A DNA stretch of 64,000 nt from Streptomyces violaceusniger Tu 4113 (GCF_000147815.2 NC_015957.1:6200001-6264000); one strand, 5' to 3'; counted from the stretch's first letter, positions 9,377 through 19,384 are shown. Made by a program: numbers and translations. The notes: generated by a model not told the origin, from the sequence alone.

Positions 9377-9456
9377 CCCGCGCTTCGCCGCCCGGAGCCC
9401 CCGGGGCCGCCCTGAGCCACGCGGCCGCCCCGGTTCCCGGCCCGGCGAAGCGCGGG
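9377..9456 (+). terminator. Long-stem terminator after GH87-like gene
   Basis: CCCGCGCTTCGCCG (9377-9390) pairs exactly with CGGCGAAGCGCGGG (9443-9456). The 52-nt apical part contains further GC-rich pairing. It begins 9 bp after the stop and separates the glucan operon from argG. Confidence 0.6.
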
Positions 9457-9491
9457 ACAAGGCGCTGGTACACGAGCATTACCAGGAGCGC

Positions 9492-10975
<1,484 letters not shown>

Positions 10976-10999
10976 GTCTTCGCTCCACCGCGCGCGACA

Positions 11000-11036
11000 A
11001 CGGCCAGGGCACCCCTCGACGGGGCGTCCTGGCCGT
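11000..11036 (+). terminator. Terminator after argG
   Basis: ACGGCCAGG (11000-11008) pairs with CCTGGCCGT (11028-11036); the inner GCACCCC/GGGGCGT extends the stem with one mismatch around a TCGAC loop. It begins 24 bp after the argG stop. Confidence 0.65.
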
Positions 11037-11063
11037 GCGCTATCCCTGGCGGCACGAGAGGTA

Positions 11064-11091
11064 TTGACGCCCCGGGTGAGTCCTCTATCAT
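11064..11091 (+). promoter_or_regulatory. Vegetative-type promoter for GH62 gene
   Basis: TTGACG (11064-11069), 16-bp spacer, TATCAT (11086-11091): one of the best sigma-HrdB-like matches in the window. The only downstream gene is the GH62 enzyme at 11282, giving an untranslated leader of roughly 180 nt. I see no known riboswitch in that leader. The 306-bp gap from argG to GH62 otherwise holds only the argG terminator. Confidence 0.6.
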
Positions 11092-11281
11092 CCAGGGCGT
11101 CCGTAAGACCGGCCAGCATTCGACATACCGAACGCACGCGCCGTACGCGCCCAGCACGACAGCACCCGCACCCCGCACCATCCGTTCCGGTAAGGCCCTC
11201 CCCACGCGCCACCGTGCCGGATCCACGAAGGCGCCCGCGGTGCTCGTGCGGCGGGTCTCCGACCACCCCTTGGAGCCCCGC

Positions 11282-12364
11282 ATGCTTCCACCAGGACGAC
11301 GTCCTCATCCGCGCCCCTGCCATGCGGCGGTGGTGTTCCTGTTAGGTCTGGCGATGTCGCTGTTCGCCCTCCCCCTGGGGCCGGCCGCCGCCCAGGACGC
11401 GAGCGCACCGGCCACCGAGAGAACCACCGCCCAGCTACCCGGCAGCTTCCAGTGGTCCTCCAGCGGCCAGCTGATCGCCCCCAAACCCGACGCGAGCCAC
11501 CCCGTGGTCTCCGTCAAGGACCCGACCGTGATCCAGGCGGACGGCAAGTGGCATGTCTTCATGACGACCGCGAACACCTCGGGCGCCTGGAGCATGGCCT
11601 ACACCAGCTTCACCGACTGGTCGCAGGCGGGCTCGGCCCCGCTGACCTACCTGGACACCAACCCGAACATCGGCACCCGGTACGCCGCCGCTCCCCAGGT
11701 GTTCTACTTCGCGCCCAAACGCCTGTGGTACCTCGTGTACCAGACCGGCCCGCCGTCCTACTCCACCAGCACCGACCCCGGTAACCCCCGGAGCTGGTCG
11801 GCGCCCAAAACCTTCGACAATGCGGCGGGCGCCAATGCGCTCGACTACTGGATCATCTGCGACGACGCCAAGTGCTATCTGTTCTCCTCGGACGACAACG
11901 GCCACCTCTTCCGCTCGGAGACCACCGTCGGCGAGTTCCCGGGCGGCTTCCGCAACACCCAACTCGTCCTGCAGGACTCCAAGTTCGCCCTGTTCGAGGG
12001 CGAGGCCGTCTACCGCGTGCAGGGGACCAACACCTATCTGCTGATGATGGAGGCCATCGGCAGCGACGGCAGGCGCTACTACCGCTCGTTCACCGCCCAG
12101 GGGCTGACCGGCCAGTGGCAGCCCCTGGCGGCCACCGAGTCCAACCCCTTCGCGCGCAGCAACAACGTGTCCTTCCCGGCCGGGGCCTGGACCCGCGACA
12201 TCAGCCACGGTGAGCTCATCCGGACCGGAAACGACCAGACGATGACCATCAACCCGTGTCGGCAGCAATTCCTCTACCAGGGCATGAACCCCTCGGCCGG
12301 CGGGGACTACTCGCAACTCCCCTGGCGGCTGGGACTGCTCACCCAGACGAACGCCACCTGCTGA
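11282..12364 (+). CDS. Secreted GH62 alpha-L-arabinofuranosidase
   Basis: 360 residues with an N-terminal signal (hydrophobic stretch VVFLLGLAMSLFALPLG, cleavage near AAAQDA). The rest matches the five-bladed propeller of GH62: SGQLIAPKPDASHPVVSVKDPTVI with the base Asp, TRYAAAPQVFYFAPKRLWYLVYQ, ALDYWIICDD with the second Asp, FEGEAVYRVQG with the acid Glu, and a closing PWRLGLLTQ. These enzymes remove arabinose side chains from arabinoxylan. The ATG at 11282 has TTGGAG six bases upstream; an in-frame GTG 42 bp earlier is possible. There is no carbohydrate-binding module, although GH62 enzymes often carry one. It is transcribed toward a GH9 cellulase. Confidence 0.92.
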   Translation: MLPPGRRPHPRPCHAAVVFLLGLAMSLFALPLGPAAAQDASAPATERTTAQLPGSFQWSSSGQLIAPKPDASHPVVSVKDPTVIQADGKWHVFMTTANTSGAWSMAYTSFTDWSQAGSAPLTYLDTNPNIGTRYAAAPQVFYFAPKRLWYLVYQTGPPSYSTSTDPGNPRSWSAPKTFDNAAGANALDYWIICDDAKCYLFSSDDNGHLFRSETTVGEFPGGFRNTQLVLQDSKFALFEGEAVYRVQGTNTYLLMMEAIGSDGRRYYRSFTAQGLTGQWQPLAATESNPFARSNNVSFPAGAWTRDISHGELIRTGNDQTMTINPCRQQFLYQGMNPSAGGDYSQLPWRLGLLTQTNATC

Positions 12365-12383
12365 CCACTCCCGCAGACGCCAA

Positions 12384-12420
12384 GCGGCGCGGCACCCCCG
12401 CTCGGGGGGTGCCGCGCCGC
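12384..12420. terminator. Bidirectional terminator between GH62 and GH9 genes
   Basis: GCGGCGCGGCACCCCC (12384-12399) and GGGGGTGCCGCGCCGC (12405-12420) form a perfect 16-bp stem with a 5-nt loop, centred between two convergent stop codons. Confidence 0.85.
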
Positions 12421-12444
12421 CGGAGGGGCCGGGCGCGGGCCGGG

Positions 12445-14367
12445 TCAGCCCACGGGCTTGCCCGCCGCACCGCCGCCCAGGCCATCGACGTACGAGGCGA
12501 TCCAGGCCAGCGGGGCGTTCCAGTTGATGGTGATCTCGTTGGTGGAGTACGCCATCAGGCTGTCGGTGTAGCACATCGCCGGGGCGCAGCCCTTCAGCTT
12601 CTTCTTGGCGACCACGTCCTGCAGCCCGGAGTTCGGGCCGCCGGCCAGCGAACCGGGTGCCGGATGCGGCAGCTTGTGGTCACGCTGGTGCGCCCAGAAG
12701 CGGTGGTGCTGGTTGTGCGAGTTCCGTTCGCCGTAGCCGGTGACATAGGACTGGTTGAGCGGATTTCCGCCCAGCACGTAGTCCATGCCACGGAGCACCG
12801 CGTCGAGGTAGCGGGGCTTGCCCGTCAGGTCGTGTGCGGTGGCGAGCACGATCATGTTGTTCAGCACCTGGCTGTTGGAGCCCCACTCGTACTTGCCGTC
12901 CTTCGGCGCGTACGGAACGCCGTAGGCCGACTTCGCGGAGTCCGCGGCGTAGCGGTCGGCGGCCTTCGTCACCATCGTGCGCACCTCGGCGCGCTGCTGC
13001 GCGGTGAGCTTGTTGGGGACGGTGGCCAGGTCGAGCGCGCCGAGGCCTGCGGTCGAGGCCCACGACATGCCGCCGCCGCGCGGGAAGAGCGCGTCGACGT
13101 CGCGATGCAGCGGCGAGCCGAGCACCGCCTTGGCATAGGTGTGATCACCGGTGCTGAGGAACAGCTCGGCCGCGGCCCAGTAGAGCTCGTCGCCCACGTA
13201 CCGGTCGCCGTAGGCACCGCCACCCGTGGAGTCCTTGTCGCTGGCGAAGATCTTCGGATGTGCCTTGGCCGCGTCCCACGCGGTCCGGGCCGCGTGCAGG
13301 CAGCGGGCGGCGAACTCCGGGTCGTAGGACTTGAAGACGCGGGCGCTCTGCGCGGCGGAGGCCGCCAGGTTGAGCGTGGCCGCGGTGGACGGCTTGTGCA
13401 GCTCACGCTGCTGCTTGTCCTGGTCGGGACGGGTCGGGAACCCGGTCCACTGCTTGTCGTGCACCTTGTGGAACGCCATCCCGGCGAGCGGCTTGCCCTG
13501 GGGCACCTGCATGCGCAGCAGGAATTCCATCTCCCAGCGGGCCTCGTCCAGGACGTCCGGCACGCCGTTGCCACGCTCGGGCACCCGGAGCCGGCCGTCA
13601 CCGAGCGACGCGGGGTCGACGCCCTTGGTGGTGTGGGTGCGCTCGTACGCGGACATGAGCTGGGCCACTGAGATACCGCCGTTGACGACGTACTTGCCCT
13701 GGTCACCGGCGTCGTACCAGCCACCGGAGACATTCCGGCGGTAGTCGCACTCGCCCTTCCGGCAGGGGACATCGGTGTCGCCCCGGTGCGGGGCCGCCTT
13801 GTCATGGCCCGCGGGACGGGCGTACTTCGGGCCCACGAGGTCCGCGTCGATCTTGATGCCGCTGCGGTTGTGGTAGAAGTACGCCAGCGCGTCGCTCCGC
13901 AGCGAGCGGTAGAGGTGGTCACCGATGCTGAACGGCTCGCTCTTCTGCCCGTCGATGGTGACGGTGTACCCCTCACCCGCGTCGGTGACCTTGCTGAAGT
14001 CGAAGGTCTGGACGTTCTGCCGGGAGCTCGGGTCGACGCCCGCGGGGTGAGTGGTCCCGCTCGCCCGCTTGGTGCCGTCGGCGGCCCGGAGCGTCCAGGT
14101 CAGCGGCTTGGTGGCAGGGGTGACGACGGTGCCCTTCTTGGGGCCGTGGGTCAGATAGCCGACCTGGTTCACCCGCACCGGCGAGCCGGTGTCGGCCTTG
14201 GGGGCGGCCGTCTCGGCGCCGTGCCGTGCGTGGTGGCCCACGGCGCCTGCCGCGGGTGCGGTCAGGGCGCCGACGGCAAGGCCGGCCGCGATCGCCGCGC
14301 CGAGCATGCGCCGGCGGCGGCGATCGGTCCGATCGGGGGCGGTACGTACGCGAGGAGCAGAAGACAA
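12445..14367 (-). CDS. Secreted GH9 endoglucanase
   Basis: 640 residues. An Arg-rich N-region followed by MLGAAIAAGLAVGALTAPAAGA is the signal peptide. Residues about 60-150 form the Ig-like CelD_N domain (VRVNQVGYLTHGPKKG). The (alpha/alpha)6 catalytic domain follows, with GGWYDAGDQGKYVVNGG (catalytic Asp pair near 219-222), the ERGNGVPDVLDEARWEMEFLL segment, NQHHRFWAH, and YSTNEITINWNAPLAW with the general acid Glu at about 611. There is no CBM, so this is a plain theme-C GH9 cellulase. It hydrolyses beta-1,4-glucan outside the cell. It is monocistronic; the flanks carry no CebR box that I can see. Confidence 0.93.
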   Translation of the reverse strand: MSSAPRVRTAPDRTDRRRRRMLGAAIAAGLAVGALTAPAAGAVGHHARHGAETAAPKADTGSPVRVNQVGYLTHGPKKGTVVTPATKPLTWTLRAADGTKRASGTTHPAGVDPSSRQNVQTFDFSKVTDAGEGYTVTIDGQKSEPFSIGDHLYRSLRSDALAYFYHNRSGIKIDADLVGPKYARPAGHDKAAPHRGDTDVPCRKGECDYRRNVSGGWYDAGDQGKYVVNGGISVAQLMSAYERTHTTKGVDPASLGDGRLRVPERGNGVPDVLDEARWEMEFLLRMQVPQGKPLAGMAFHKVHDKQWTGFPTRPDQDKQQRELHKPSTAATLNLAASAAQSARVFKSYDPEFAARCLHAARTAWDAAKAHPKIFASDKDSTGGGAYGDRYVGDELYWAAAELFLSTGDHTYAKAVLGSPLHRDVDALFPRGGGMSWASTAGLGALDLATVPNKLTAQQRAEVRTMVTKAADRYAADSAKSAYGVPYAPKDGKYEWGSNSQVLNNMIVLATAHDLTGKPRYLDAVLRGMDYVLGGNPLNQSYVTGYGERNSHNQHHRFWAHQRDHKLPHPAPGSLAGGPNSGLQDVVAKKKLKGCAPAMCYTDSLMAYSTNEITINWNAPLAWIASYVDGLGGGAAGKPVG

Positions 14368-14549
14368 GTCTCAGCACTTCCGAGGGTTTCGGCGTCTTTT
14401 CCGTCCCTCAGAGGCTAAGGAAACGTCCTGGCCTGCAGCTTCGTACGCTTAGCCGAAATCCGGGTACACCAGGTGACCGAGGCCGGCCTCCTTCAATCGA
14501 GGTATTCCGGCAGGTGGGCCCGGGTGGCGGCGGGCCACCGGCGGGGTGC

Positions 14550-15824
14550 CTACCAGCGGGCGAGATCGGCCTGGAAGGACGGGTCGAAGCGCCGCATGTA
14601 CCCGGTGTCATCACGGTTGCGCTGTCCGCAGCGGACGTACTGCTCGTGCAGCCGCGCCAGGGCGTCGGGGTCCAGTTCCACGCCGAGGCCGGGGGCGGTC
14701 GGCACGGGCACCGAGCCGTCGGTGAACGTCAGCGCGCCGTCCACGATCACGTCCTCGGTCTTCCAGGGCCAGTGGGTGTCGCAGGCGTAGGTGAGGTTCG
14801 GGGTGGCCGCGGCCAGGTGGGTCATCGCGGCCAGGCTGATCCCCAGATGCGAGTTCGAGTGCATGGACAGGCCCATGCCGAAGGTGTCGCAGATACCGGA
14901 GAGCAGCTTGGAACGGCGCAGGCCGCCCCAGTAGTGATGGTCGGAGAGGACGACCTGGACGGCGTCGGCGGCCACCGCCGGGGCCAGCTCGTCGAAGGCG
15001 ACCACGCACATGTTGGTGGCCAGCGGCATGGGGACCTCGCGGGCGACCGCGGCCATGCCGTCGATCCCGGGGGTGGGATCCTCCAGATACTCCAGCACGC
15101 CGTCGAGGGCGCGCCCGACCTTCACCGACGTCTGTGTCGTCCAGACGGCATTGGGGTCCAGGCGCAGCGGATGGCCGGGGAAGGCGCGGCGCAGCGCCCG
15201 TATCGCCTCGATCTCCTCCTCCGGGGGCCTGACGCCGCCCTTCAGCTTGATCGCGGTGAAGCCGTAGTCGTCCACCATCCGCCGGGCCTGCGCCACGATG
15301 GCGTCGGGGTCGAGGGCCTCGCCCCAGGAGTCCGGCTCCTGGCCGGGGTGGGCGGCCCACTTGTAGAAGAGGTAGGCGCTGAACGGGACCGCGGAGCGCA
15401 CGGCGCCGCCGAGCAGGTCGCTGACCGGGCGCCCGACGGCCTTGCCCTGGATGTCCAGGAGCGCCACCTCGAACGGGGAGGCGACCCGGTCGACGGTGCT
15501 GCTGGTGGTGATCATGCCGGTGAGCCCGGAGCCACCGGCGCCGCCCACGCGCTCGATGACCCGCTGGACGCGCTGGTGCAGCTCCTCGGTGGCGAAGGCG
15601 TCGAGCCCGACGATCTCGTGCCCGACGGCCGCGAGGCGCTCCAGATGGAGCTCGTCCGCGTAGGTCTCGCCGAGCCCGGTCAGGCCCGCGTCGGTGTGGA
15701 TCTGCACGATCGAGCGGAGCGCGAAGGGCTCGTGGACGCCGACGGAGTTGAGCAGGGCCGGGTCGCGGAAGGCGACGGGGGTGATGGTGACATCCGTGAT
15801 GCGCAGGGGTGCTCCGTCAAACAT
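14550..15824 (-). CDS. gudD: Glucarate dehydratase, enolase superfamily
   Basis: 424 residues. MLE/enolase architecture: N-terminal capping domain (RITDVTITPVAFRDPALLNSVGVH), then a TIM barrel with AIKLKGG (Lys-x-Lys acid/base), RLDPNAVW (metal-binding Asp), YLEDP, ATNMCVV and MHSNSHLGISLAA (catalytic His). The NSVGVHEP and CDTHWPWKTED segments are typical of D-glucarate dehydratase (glucarate to 5-keto-4-deoxyglucarate). The ATG at 15824 starts the capping domain; an in-frame extension of 28 codons runs through the operator region and is unlikely. It is divergent from an MFS permease, with which it shares an operator motif. Confidence 0.88.
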   Translation of the reverse strand: MFDGAPLRITDVTITPVAFRDPALLNSVGVHEPFALRSIVQIHTDAGLTGLGETYADELHLERLAAVGHEIVGLDAFATEELHQRVQRVIERVGGAGGSGLTGMITTSSTVDRVASPFEVALLDIQGKAVGRPVSDLLGGAVRSAVPFSAYLFYKWAAHPGQEPDSWGEALDPDAIVAQARRMVDDYGFTAIKLKGGVRPPEEEIEAIRALRRAFPGHPLRLDPNAVWTTQTSVKVGRALDGVLEYLEDPTPGIDGMAAVAREVPMPLATNMCVVAFDELAPAVAADAVQVVLSDHHYWGGLRRSKLLSGICDTFGMGLSMHSNSHLGISLAAMTHLAAATPNLTYACDTHWPWKTEDVIVDGALTFTDGSVPVPTAPGLGVELDPDALARLHEQYVRCGQRNRDDTGYMRRFDPSFQADLARW

Positions 15825-15832
15825 CGACGTCC

Positions 15833-15848
15833 ATTCATATAGTTGAAC
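15833..15848. promoter_or_regulatory. Operator-like inverted repeat next to gudD start
   Basis: TTCATATAGTTGAA (15834-15847) fits TTCA-N6-TGAA and has an exact counterpart at 16007-16020 in front of the divergent permease. It lies 9 bp upstream of the gudD ATG. A shared GntR- or IclR-type repressor is a reasonable inference; its gene is not in the immediate neighbourhood. Confidence 0.6.
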
Positions 15849-15956
15849 AGATGGTAGGTGTGTGAACCCTACCAAGGGGCATGCCCGGACCAGGAGAAGG
15901 CAAACCACCAGCCATAACTCATGCGTAATCCCGCGGAATTGTTGCTTCCGGAGTCA

Positions 15957-15986
15957 TTGACCCGCGAGAACGGGTGCTCGTAAAGT
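15957..15986 (+). promoter_or_regulatory. Promoter of glucarate permease gene
   Basis: TTGACC (15957-15962), 18-bp spacer, TAAAGT (15981-15986). The predicted start point near 15993 places the operator at 16007-16020 just downstream, where a bound repressor would block elongation. Confidence 0.55.
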
Positions 15987-16005
15987 CTGCACACACTTCA
16001 TCAGT

Positions 16006-16021
16006 GTTCAAGTGTATGAAC
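16006..16021. promoter_or_regulatory. Operator-like inverted repeat before MFS permease
   Basis: GTTCAAGTGTATGAAC is a 5+5 inverted repeat around 6 bp and the second copy of the TTCA-N6-TGAA motif. It lies 18 bp before the permease ATG. Confidence 0.6.
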
Positions 16022-16039
16022 GATGCGAGGAGAGCCGGC

Positions 16040-17395
16040 ATGGTGAATCCCCCCGCCCCCGACCCTGATCCGGCCGCCTCCTCGGAGCTCGTCGAACGGG
16101 CCGTGACCAAGTTTCTGCGGCGTGTGATGCCCATCTTGGTCCTCATGCTGGTGGTCAACCAGATGGACCGCACCAACGTCGGCTTCGTCCAGGACGACCT
16201 CAAGGCCGACATCGGCATCGGAAGCGCGGCCTACGGACTCGGCGCCGGGCTGTTCTTCATCGGCTACGCCCTGCTGGAAGTCCCCAGCAACATGCTGATG
16301 GAGCGCTTCGGTGCCCGCGTCTGGCTCACCCGCATCATGATCAGTTGGGGCGCGGTGACCCTCGCCATGTGCTTCATGTCCGGGGCCACCTCCTTCTACG
16401 TCCTGCGGTTCCTGCTGGGCATCGCGGAGGCGGGGTTCTTCCCCGGTGTCATGTACTACCTCACCACCTGGCTGCCGGACTCCACCCGCGGCCGGGCCAG
16501 CGCCCTCTTCCTCGGCGGCTCCGCGACCGCCTACATCGTCACCGGCCCCATCAGCGGCGCGCTGCTGGAAATGCACGGCCTGGGCGGATTCGCCGGCTGG
16601 CGCTGGATGTTCGCGCTGGAAGGCGCCATCTCGATCACCGTGGGCATCGTCGCCGCCTTCTTCCTCGTCTCGCGGATCCAGGACGCCCGCTGGCTGACCG
16701 GCGAGGAGAAGGCCGCCCTCGGCGCGGCGGTCGACCGGGACCGCGAGGCGCGCAGCGGCGAGCCGCAGGTGTCCCGGCTGCGCCTGGTGGTCCACCCCCA
16801 GGTGGCGCTGCTGACCGGCGTGTTCTTCGCCATGGCGCTGACCGGATACGCGATCACGTTCTGGCTGCCGAGCCTGGTCGACGACATCGGCGGGCTCTCC
16901 TCCTTCCAGATCGGGCTGCTCACGGCCGTCCCGTGGATCTGCGCGGTCATCGCGATGTACACGATGAGCCGCTACACCGACCGCCTGCCGGACCGGCGGC
17001 CCTACCTCGCCATCGTCCTGGTGCTGTCCGCCATCGGCACGTTCCTCGCCACCCTCGGCTCCCCGTGGTTCGGCCTCGCGGCCGTCACCCTGGCCGCCGT
17101 CGGCAGCAAATGCGCCGCCAACCTCTTCTGGCCGCTGGCCCAGTCCACGCTCGACCTCAGGGTCACGGCCGCGGGGCTCGCCGTCGTCAACTCCCTCGGC
17201 AACCTCGGGGGGTTCGTCTCCCCGACCCTCTTCGGCTATCTGGAGGAGACGACGGGCAGCACCAACGGCGGCCTCTACGCGCTCTCCGCGGCCTCGCTGC
17301 TCGCCACCGTCGGCGTGTACTTCCTGCGCCGCGGCAGCGGCCAGGGCGGCGCCGAGGCCGCCGCCCCGGTCCCCGCACGGACCGTCTCCGGGTGA
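16040..17395 (+). CDS. MFS transporter, anion:cation symporter family (probable glucarate/galactarate permease)
   Basis: 451 residues, twelve predicted membrane segments. ACS-family marks: VNQMDRTNVGFVQDDLKADIG in the first helix and loop, YALLEVPSNMLMERFGARVW, and FLLGIAEAGFFPGVMYYLTTWLP. The ATG at 16040 has GAGGAGAG upstream; an in-frame extension of 22 codons would place the operator inside the coding sequence. Family members carry sugar acids and aromatic acids. Divergent pairing with glucarate dehydratase under a shared operator motif points to D-glucarate. Dedicated aldolase or semialdehyde genes are absent here. Confidence 0.87.
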   Translation: MVNPPAPDPDPAASSELVERAVTKFLRRVMPILVLMLVVNQMDRTNVGFVQDDLKADIGIGSAAYGLGAGLFFIGYALLEVPSNMLMERFGARVWLTRIMISWGAVTLAMCFMSGATSFYVLRFLLGIAEAGFFPGVMYYLTTWLPDSTRGRASALFLGGSATAYIVTGPISGALLEMHGLGGFAGWRWMFALEGAISITVGIVAAFFLVSRIQDARWLTGEEKAALGAAVDRDREARSGEPQVSRLRLVVHPQVALLTGVFFAMALTGYAITFWLPSLVDDIGGLSSFQIGLLTAVPWICAVIAMYTMSRYTDRLPDRRPYLAIVLVLSAIGTFLATLGSPWFGLAAVTLAAVGSKCAANLFWPLAQSTLDLRVTAAGLAVVNSLGNLGGFVSPTLFGYLEETTGSTNGGLYALSAASLLATVGVYFLRRGSGQGGAEAAAPVPARTVSG

Positions 17396-17406
17396 CCCCG
17401 GCGCGC

Positions 17407-17434
17407 CCGCCCGGAACCGTGTGGTTCCGGGCGG
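17407..17434 (+). terminator. Terminator after MFS permease
   Basis: CCGCCCGGAACC (17407-17418), loop GTGT, GGTTCCGGGCGG (17423-17434): a perfect 12-bp stem, 11 bp after the stop. Confidence 0.8.
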
Positions 17435-17512
17435 TACTGGACCGTGGAGCCTCAGCGGCGGACGGTCGTGGCCCTGGCCGTCACAGCGCGCTCATCGGTG
17501 GGGCCGACGCGG

Positions 17513-17833
17513 TCAGCGAAGCCCGGATGCCGACGTGGGCACGGCACGCGTGACCTGGATCTTCTCTCGGAACATCAGTGTCTCGACCCGGGGGCCGATC
17601 TCCTGCTGCCACCGCTCGCTCTGGTAGACCGCCGCGTACAGCCGCTCCCGCTCCGCCTCGTCGGCGAAGCGCCGCATCCACACGTAGCCGTCGGGATCCT
17701 CCTCGTCGATGAACGAGGCGATGACGTTCACCCCCTTCGACTCCTGGAAGGGGATGATCACCTCTTCGATGAAGCTGACCCATTCCTCCCGGCGGCCGGG
17801 CCTGATCTGGTAGCGGCGGATCTCGTAGAACAT
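17513..17833 (-). CDS. NIPSNAP-family protein
   Basis: 106 residues. The start MFYEIRRYQIRPGRREEWVSF and the centre YVWMRRFADEAERERLYAAVYQSE match the dimeric alpha/beta-barrel NIPSNAP family, whose biochemical role is poorly defined. The ATG at 17833 has AAGGAG seven bases upstream. It lies 73 bp downstream of the quinone oxidoreductase on the same strand and is probably co-transcribed with it, so it may act in the same electrophile or quinone response. Confidence 0.8.
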   Translation of the reverse strand: MFYEIRRYQIRPGRREEWVSFIEEVIIPFQESKGVNVIASFIDEEDPDGYVWMRRFADEAERERLYAAVYQSERWQQEIGPRVETLMFREKIQVTRAVPTSASGLR

Positions 17834-17906
17834 ACGTGTCTCCTTCGAGCTGCTGTGATGGGTGGTGCGAGAGGGCCTCGGGCGTCCGCCGTCGGCGCGG
17901 AGCGGG

Positions 17907-18875
17907 TCAGGCGCCGACGCGGAGGACCAGCTTGCCGCGGGTGTGGCCGTCCTCCCCGTGGCGGTGGGCACGAGCGACCTCCTCCAGCGGGAAGACCTCC
18001 TCGACCTCGACCGCGACCTCACCCTTGTCGATCAGTGCGGCGATCGTGGTGAGGGCGGCACCGTCCGGCTCGACGAGGAAGGCGCTGGTGCGCATCCCGA
18101 GGGCGTCGGCGGCCTGCCGCACCTCGGGGGCGACGCCACCGGGGACGGCCACCAGCAGTCCGCCCTTCCTGAGCACCTTCAGGGAACGGGTGCTAGTGGC
18201 GTCGTGGTCCTCGCCCAGAAGGTCGATCACCACATCGACGTCCTCGACCGTGTCCTCGAAGCGCTGCTCGGTGTAGTCGACCAGCTCCGCCGCCCCGAGC
18301 CGGCCGAGCCATGCGTGCCGGCTCTCCCGGGCGGTCCCCACCACCCGCGCCCCCAGGTGCCGTGCGAACTGGACGGCGAAGTGCCCGACGCCACCGGCGG
18401 CGGCGTGCACCAGAACCCGCTGCCCGGCCGTCACCTGCGCGGTGTCCACCACGATCTGCCAGGCCGTCAGCGCCGCCAGCGGCACGGCGGCCGCCTCCTC
18501 ATGGCTCGACGTGGCCGGCTTACGGGCGAACTGGCGGGCCGGAGCCGTGACGAACTCGGCGTAGCCACCGGCCTGACGGGGAAACCACGGCATGCCGTAC
18601 ACCTCGTCGCCGGGGGCCAGCGTGGTCACCCCGAACCCGACTTCCTCGACCACACCGGAGACATCCCAGCCCAGGGTGAACGGCGGCTCGCCGAGCACAC
18701 CCGCCATGCCGCCGCCCTGACGGGTCTTCCAGTCGACCGGGTTGATACCGGCGGCGCGCACCCGCACCAGCACCTCGGTGGGCAGCGGCTCCGGCCGCGG
18801 GACCTCCGCGACGCGCAGCACCTCCGGGCCGCCGAGCGCGTCCTGCACCACCGCACGCATCATGGACCTGGCCAC
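17907..18875 (-). CDS. NADPH:quinone oxidoreductase, zinc-independent MDR family
   Basis: 322 residues. GroES-like N-terminal domain (VRVRAAGINPVDWKTRQGG, LGWDVSGVVEEVG), then a Rossmann fold with VLVHAAAGGVGHFAVQFARHLGARVVGTA. No structural-zinc cysteine cluster is present, as in quinone reductases. The GTG at 18875 is preferred because AGGAGG sits five bases upstream; the ATG pair 12-15 bp further on is too far away. It is divergent from an HxlR regulator with a shared 134-bp promoter region. It probably reduces quinones or reactive enones. Confidence 0.87.
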   Translation of the reverse strand: MARSMMRAVVQDALGGPEVLRVAEVPRPEPLPTEVLVRVRAAGINPVDWKTRQGGGMAGVLGEPPFTLGWDVSGVVEEVGFGVTTLAPGDEVYGMPWFPRQAGGYAEFVTAPARQFARKPATSSHEEAAAVPLAALTAWQIVVDTAQVTAGQRVLVHAAAGGVGHFAVQFARHLGARVVGTARESRHAWLGRLGAAELVDYTEQRFEDTVEDVDVVIDLLGEDHDATSTRSLKVLRKGGLLVAVPGGVAPEVRQAADALGMRTSAFLVEPDGAALTTIAALIDKGEVAVEVEEVFPLEEVARAHRHGEDGHTRGKLVLRVGA

Positions 18876-18949
18876 GTGTGCCTCCTGAGCTCATCGTTCT
18901 CGTCACGCCCGCTCTTCCGGGCGCGCTCGCACGCTAACCGCAGGGACCT

Positions 18950-18985
18950 GGTTACCCACAAGGGACACTGCTACCTTTTGGGTAG
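18950..18985. promoter_or_regulatory. Operator region of divergent qor/HxlR promoters
   Basis: CTACC-N5-GGTAG (18971-18985) is an exact inverted repeat; a related GGTTACC element lies 15 bp away (18950-18956). On the minus strand TTGTGG-N17-GTTAGC fits a promoter for the oxidoreductase overlapping these sites. HxlR dimers (QorR, YodB, HypR) bind such GTAC/GGTA-type repeats between divergent genes. Confidence 0.6.
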
Positions 18986-19009
18986 TACCAGCGCCCGGAA
19001 GGTCCCTCC

Positions 19010-19384
19010 ATGAGCACGCGATGCCACACAGGCCAGCACGACCATCATGATGTGTACGAGGCCCAATGCCCGTGCCGTGCCATGCTCGATCTGCTCGCGA
19101 ACAAGTGGTCGGCGCTTGCCATCGGGGCTCTGGAGGACGGCCCGCTCCGGTTCGGCGCTCTGCAGCGCCGCCTTCAGGGGATCAGCCCCAAGGTGCTCAC
19201 CCAGACGCTGCGCCGCCTCGAAGACGCCGGTCTCATCGAGCGGACGGTCTACCCCGCCGTCCCGCTCCACGTGGAGTACGAACTCTCTCCCCTGGGCCAC
19301 AGCGCGTCCGTCCCGCTCAGGAACCTGCGCCTGTGGGTCGAGGACAACCTGGATCTCACCACCGCGCCCGCGAAGCCGATGTGA
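19010..19384 (+). CDS. HxlR-family regulator (possible redox/quinone sensor)
   Basis: 124 residues with the HxlR winged helix: CRAMLDLLANKWSALAIGAL, LRFGALQRRLQGISPKVLTQTLRRLEDAGLI, VEYELSPLGHS. Three cysteines lie near the N-terminus (5, 20, 22); the conserved HxlR cysteine before the first helix is the thiol switch in YodB and QorR. It is divergent from a quinone reductase, the same arrangement as qorR/qor2 in Corynebacterium. It probably represses both genes and is released by oxidation or alkylation. The start follows GGAAGGTCC by five bases. Confidence 0.88.
   Translation: MSTRCHTGQHDHHDVYEAQCPCRAMLDLLANKWSALAIGALEDGPLRFGALQRRLQGISPKVLTQTLRRLEDAGLIERTVYPAVPLHVEYELSPLGHSASVPLRNLRLWVEDNLDLTTAPAKPM

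Noticed and set aside
12256..13671. Plus-strand frame over the GH9 gene
   Set aside because: Complementary to a GH9 catalytic domain with intact motifs.
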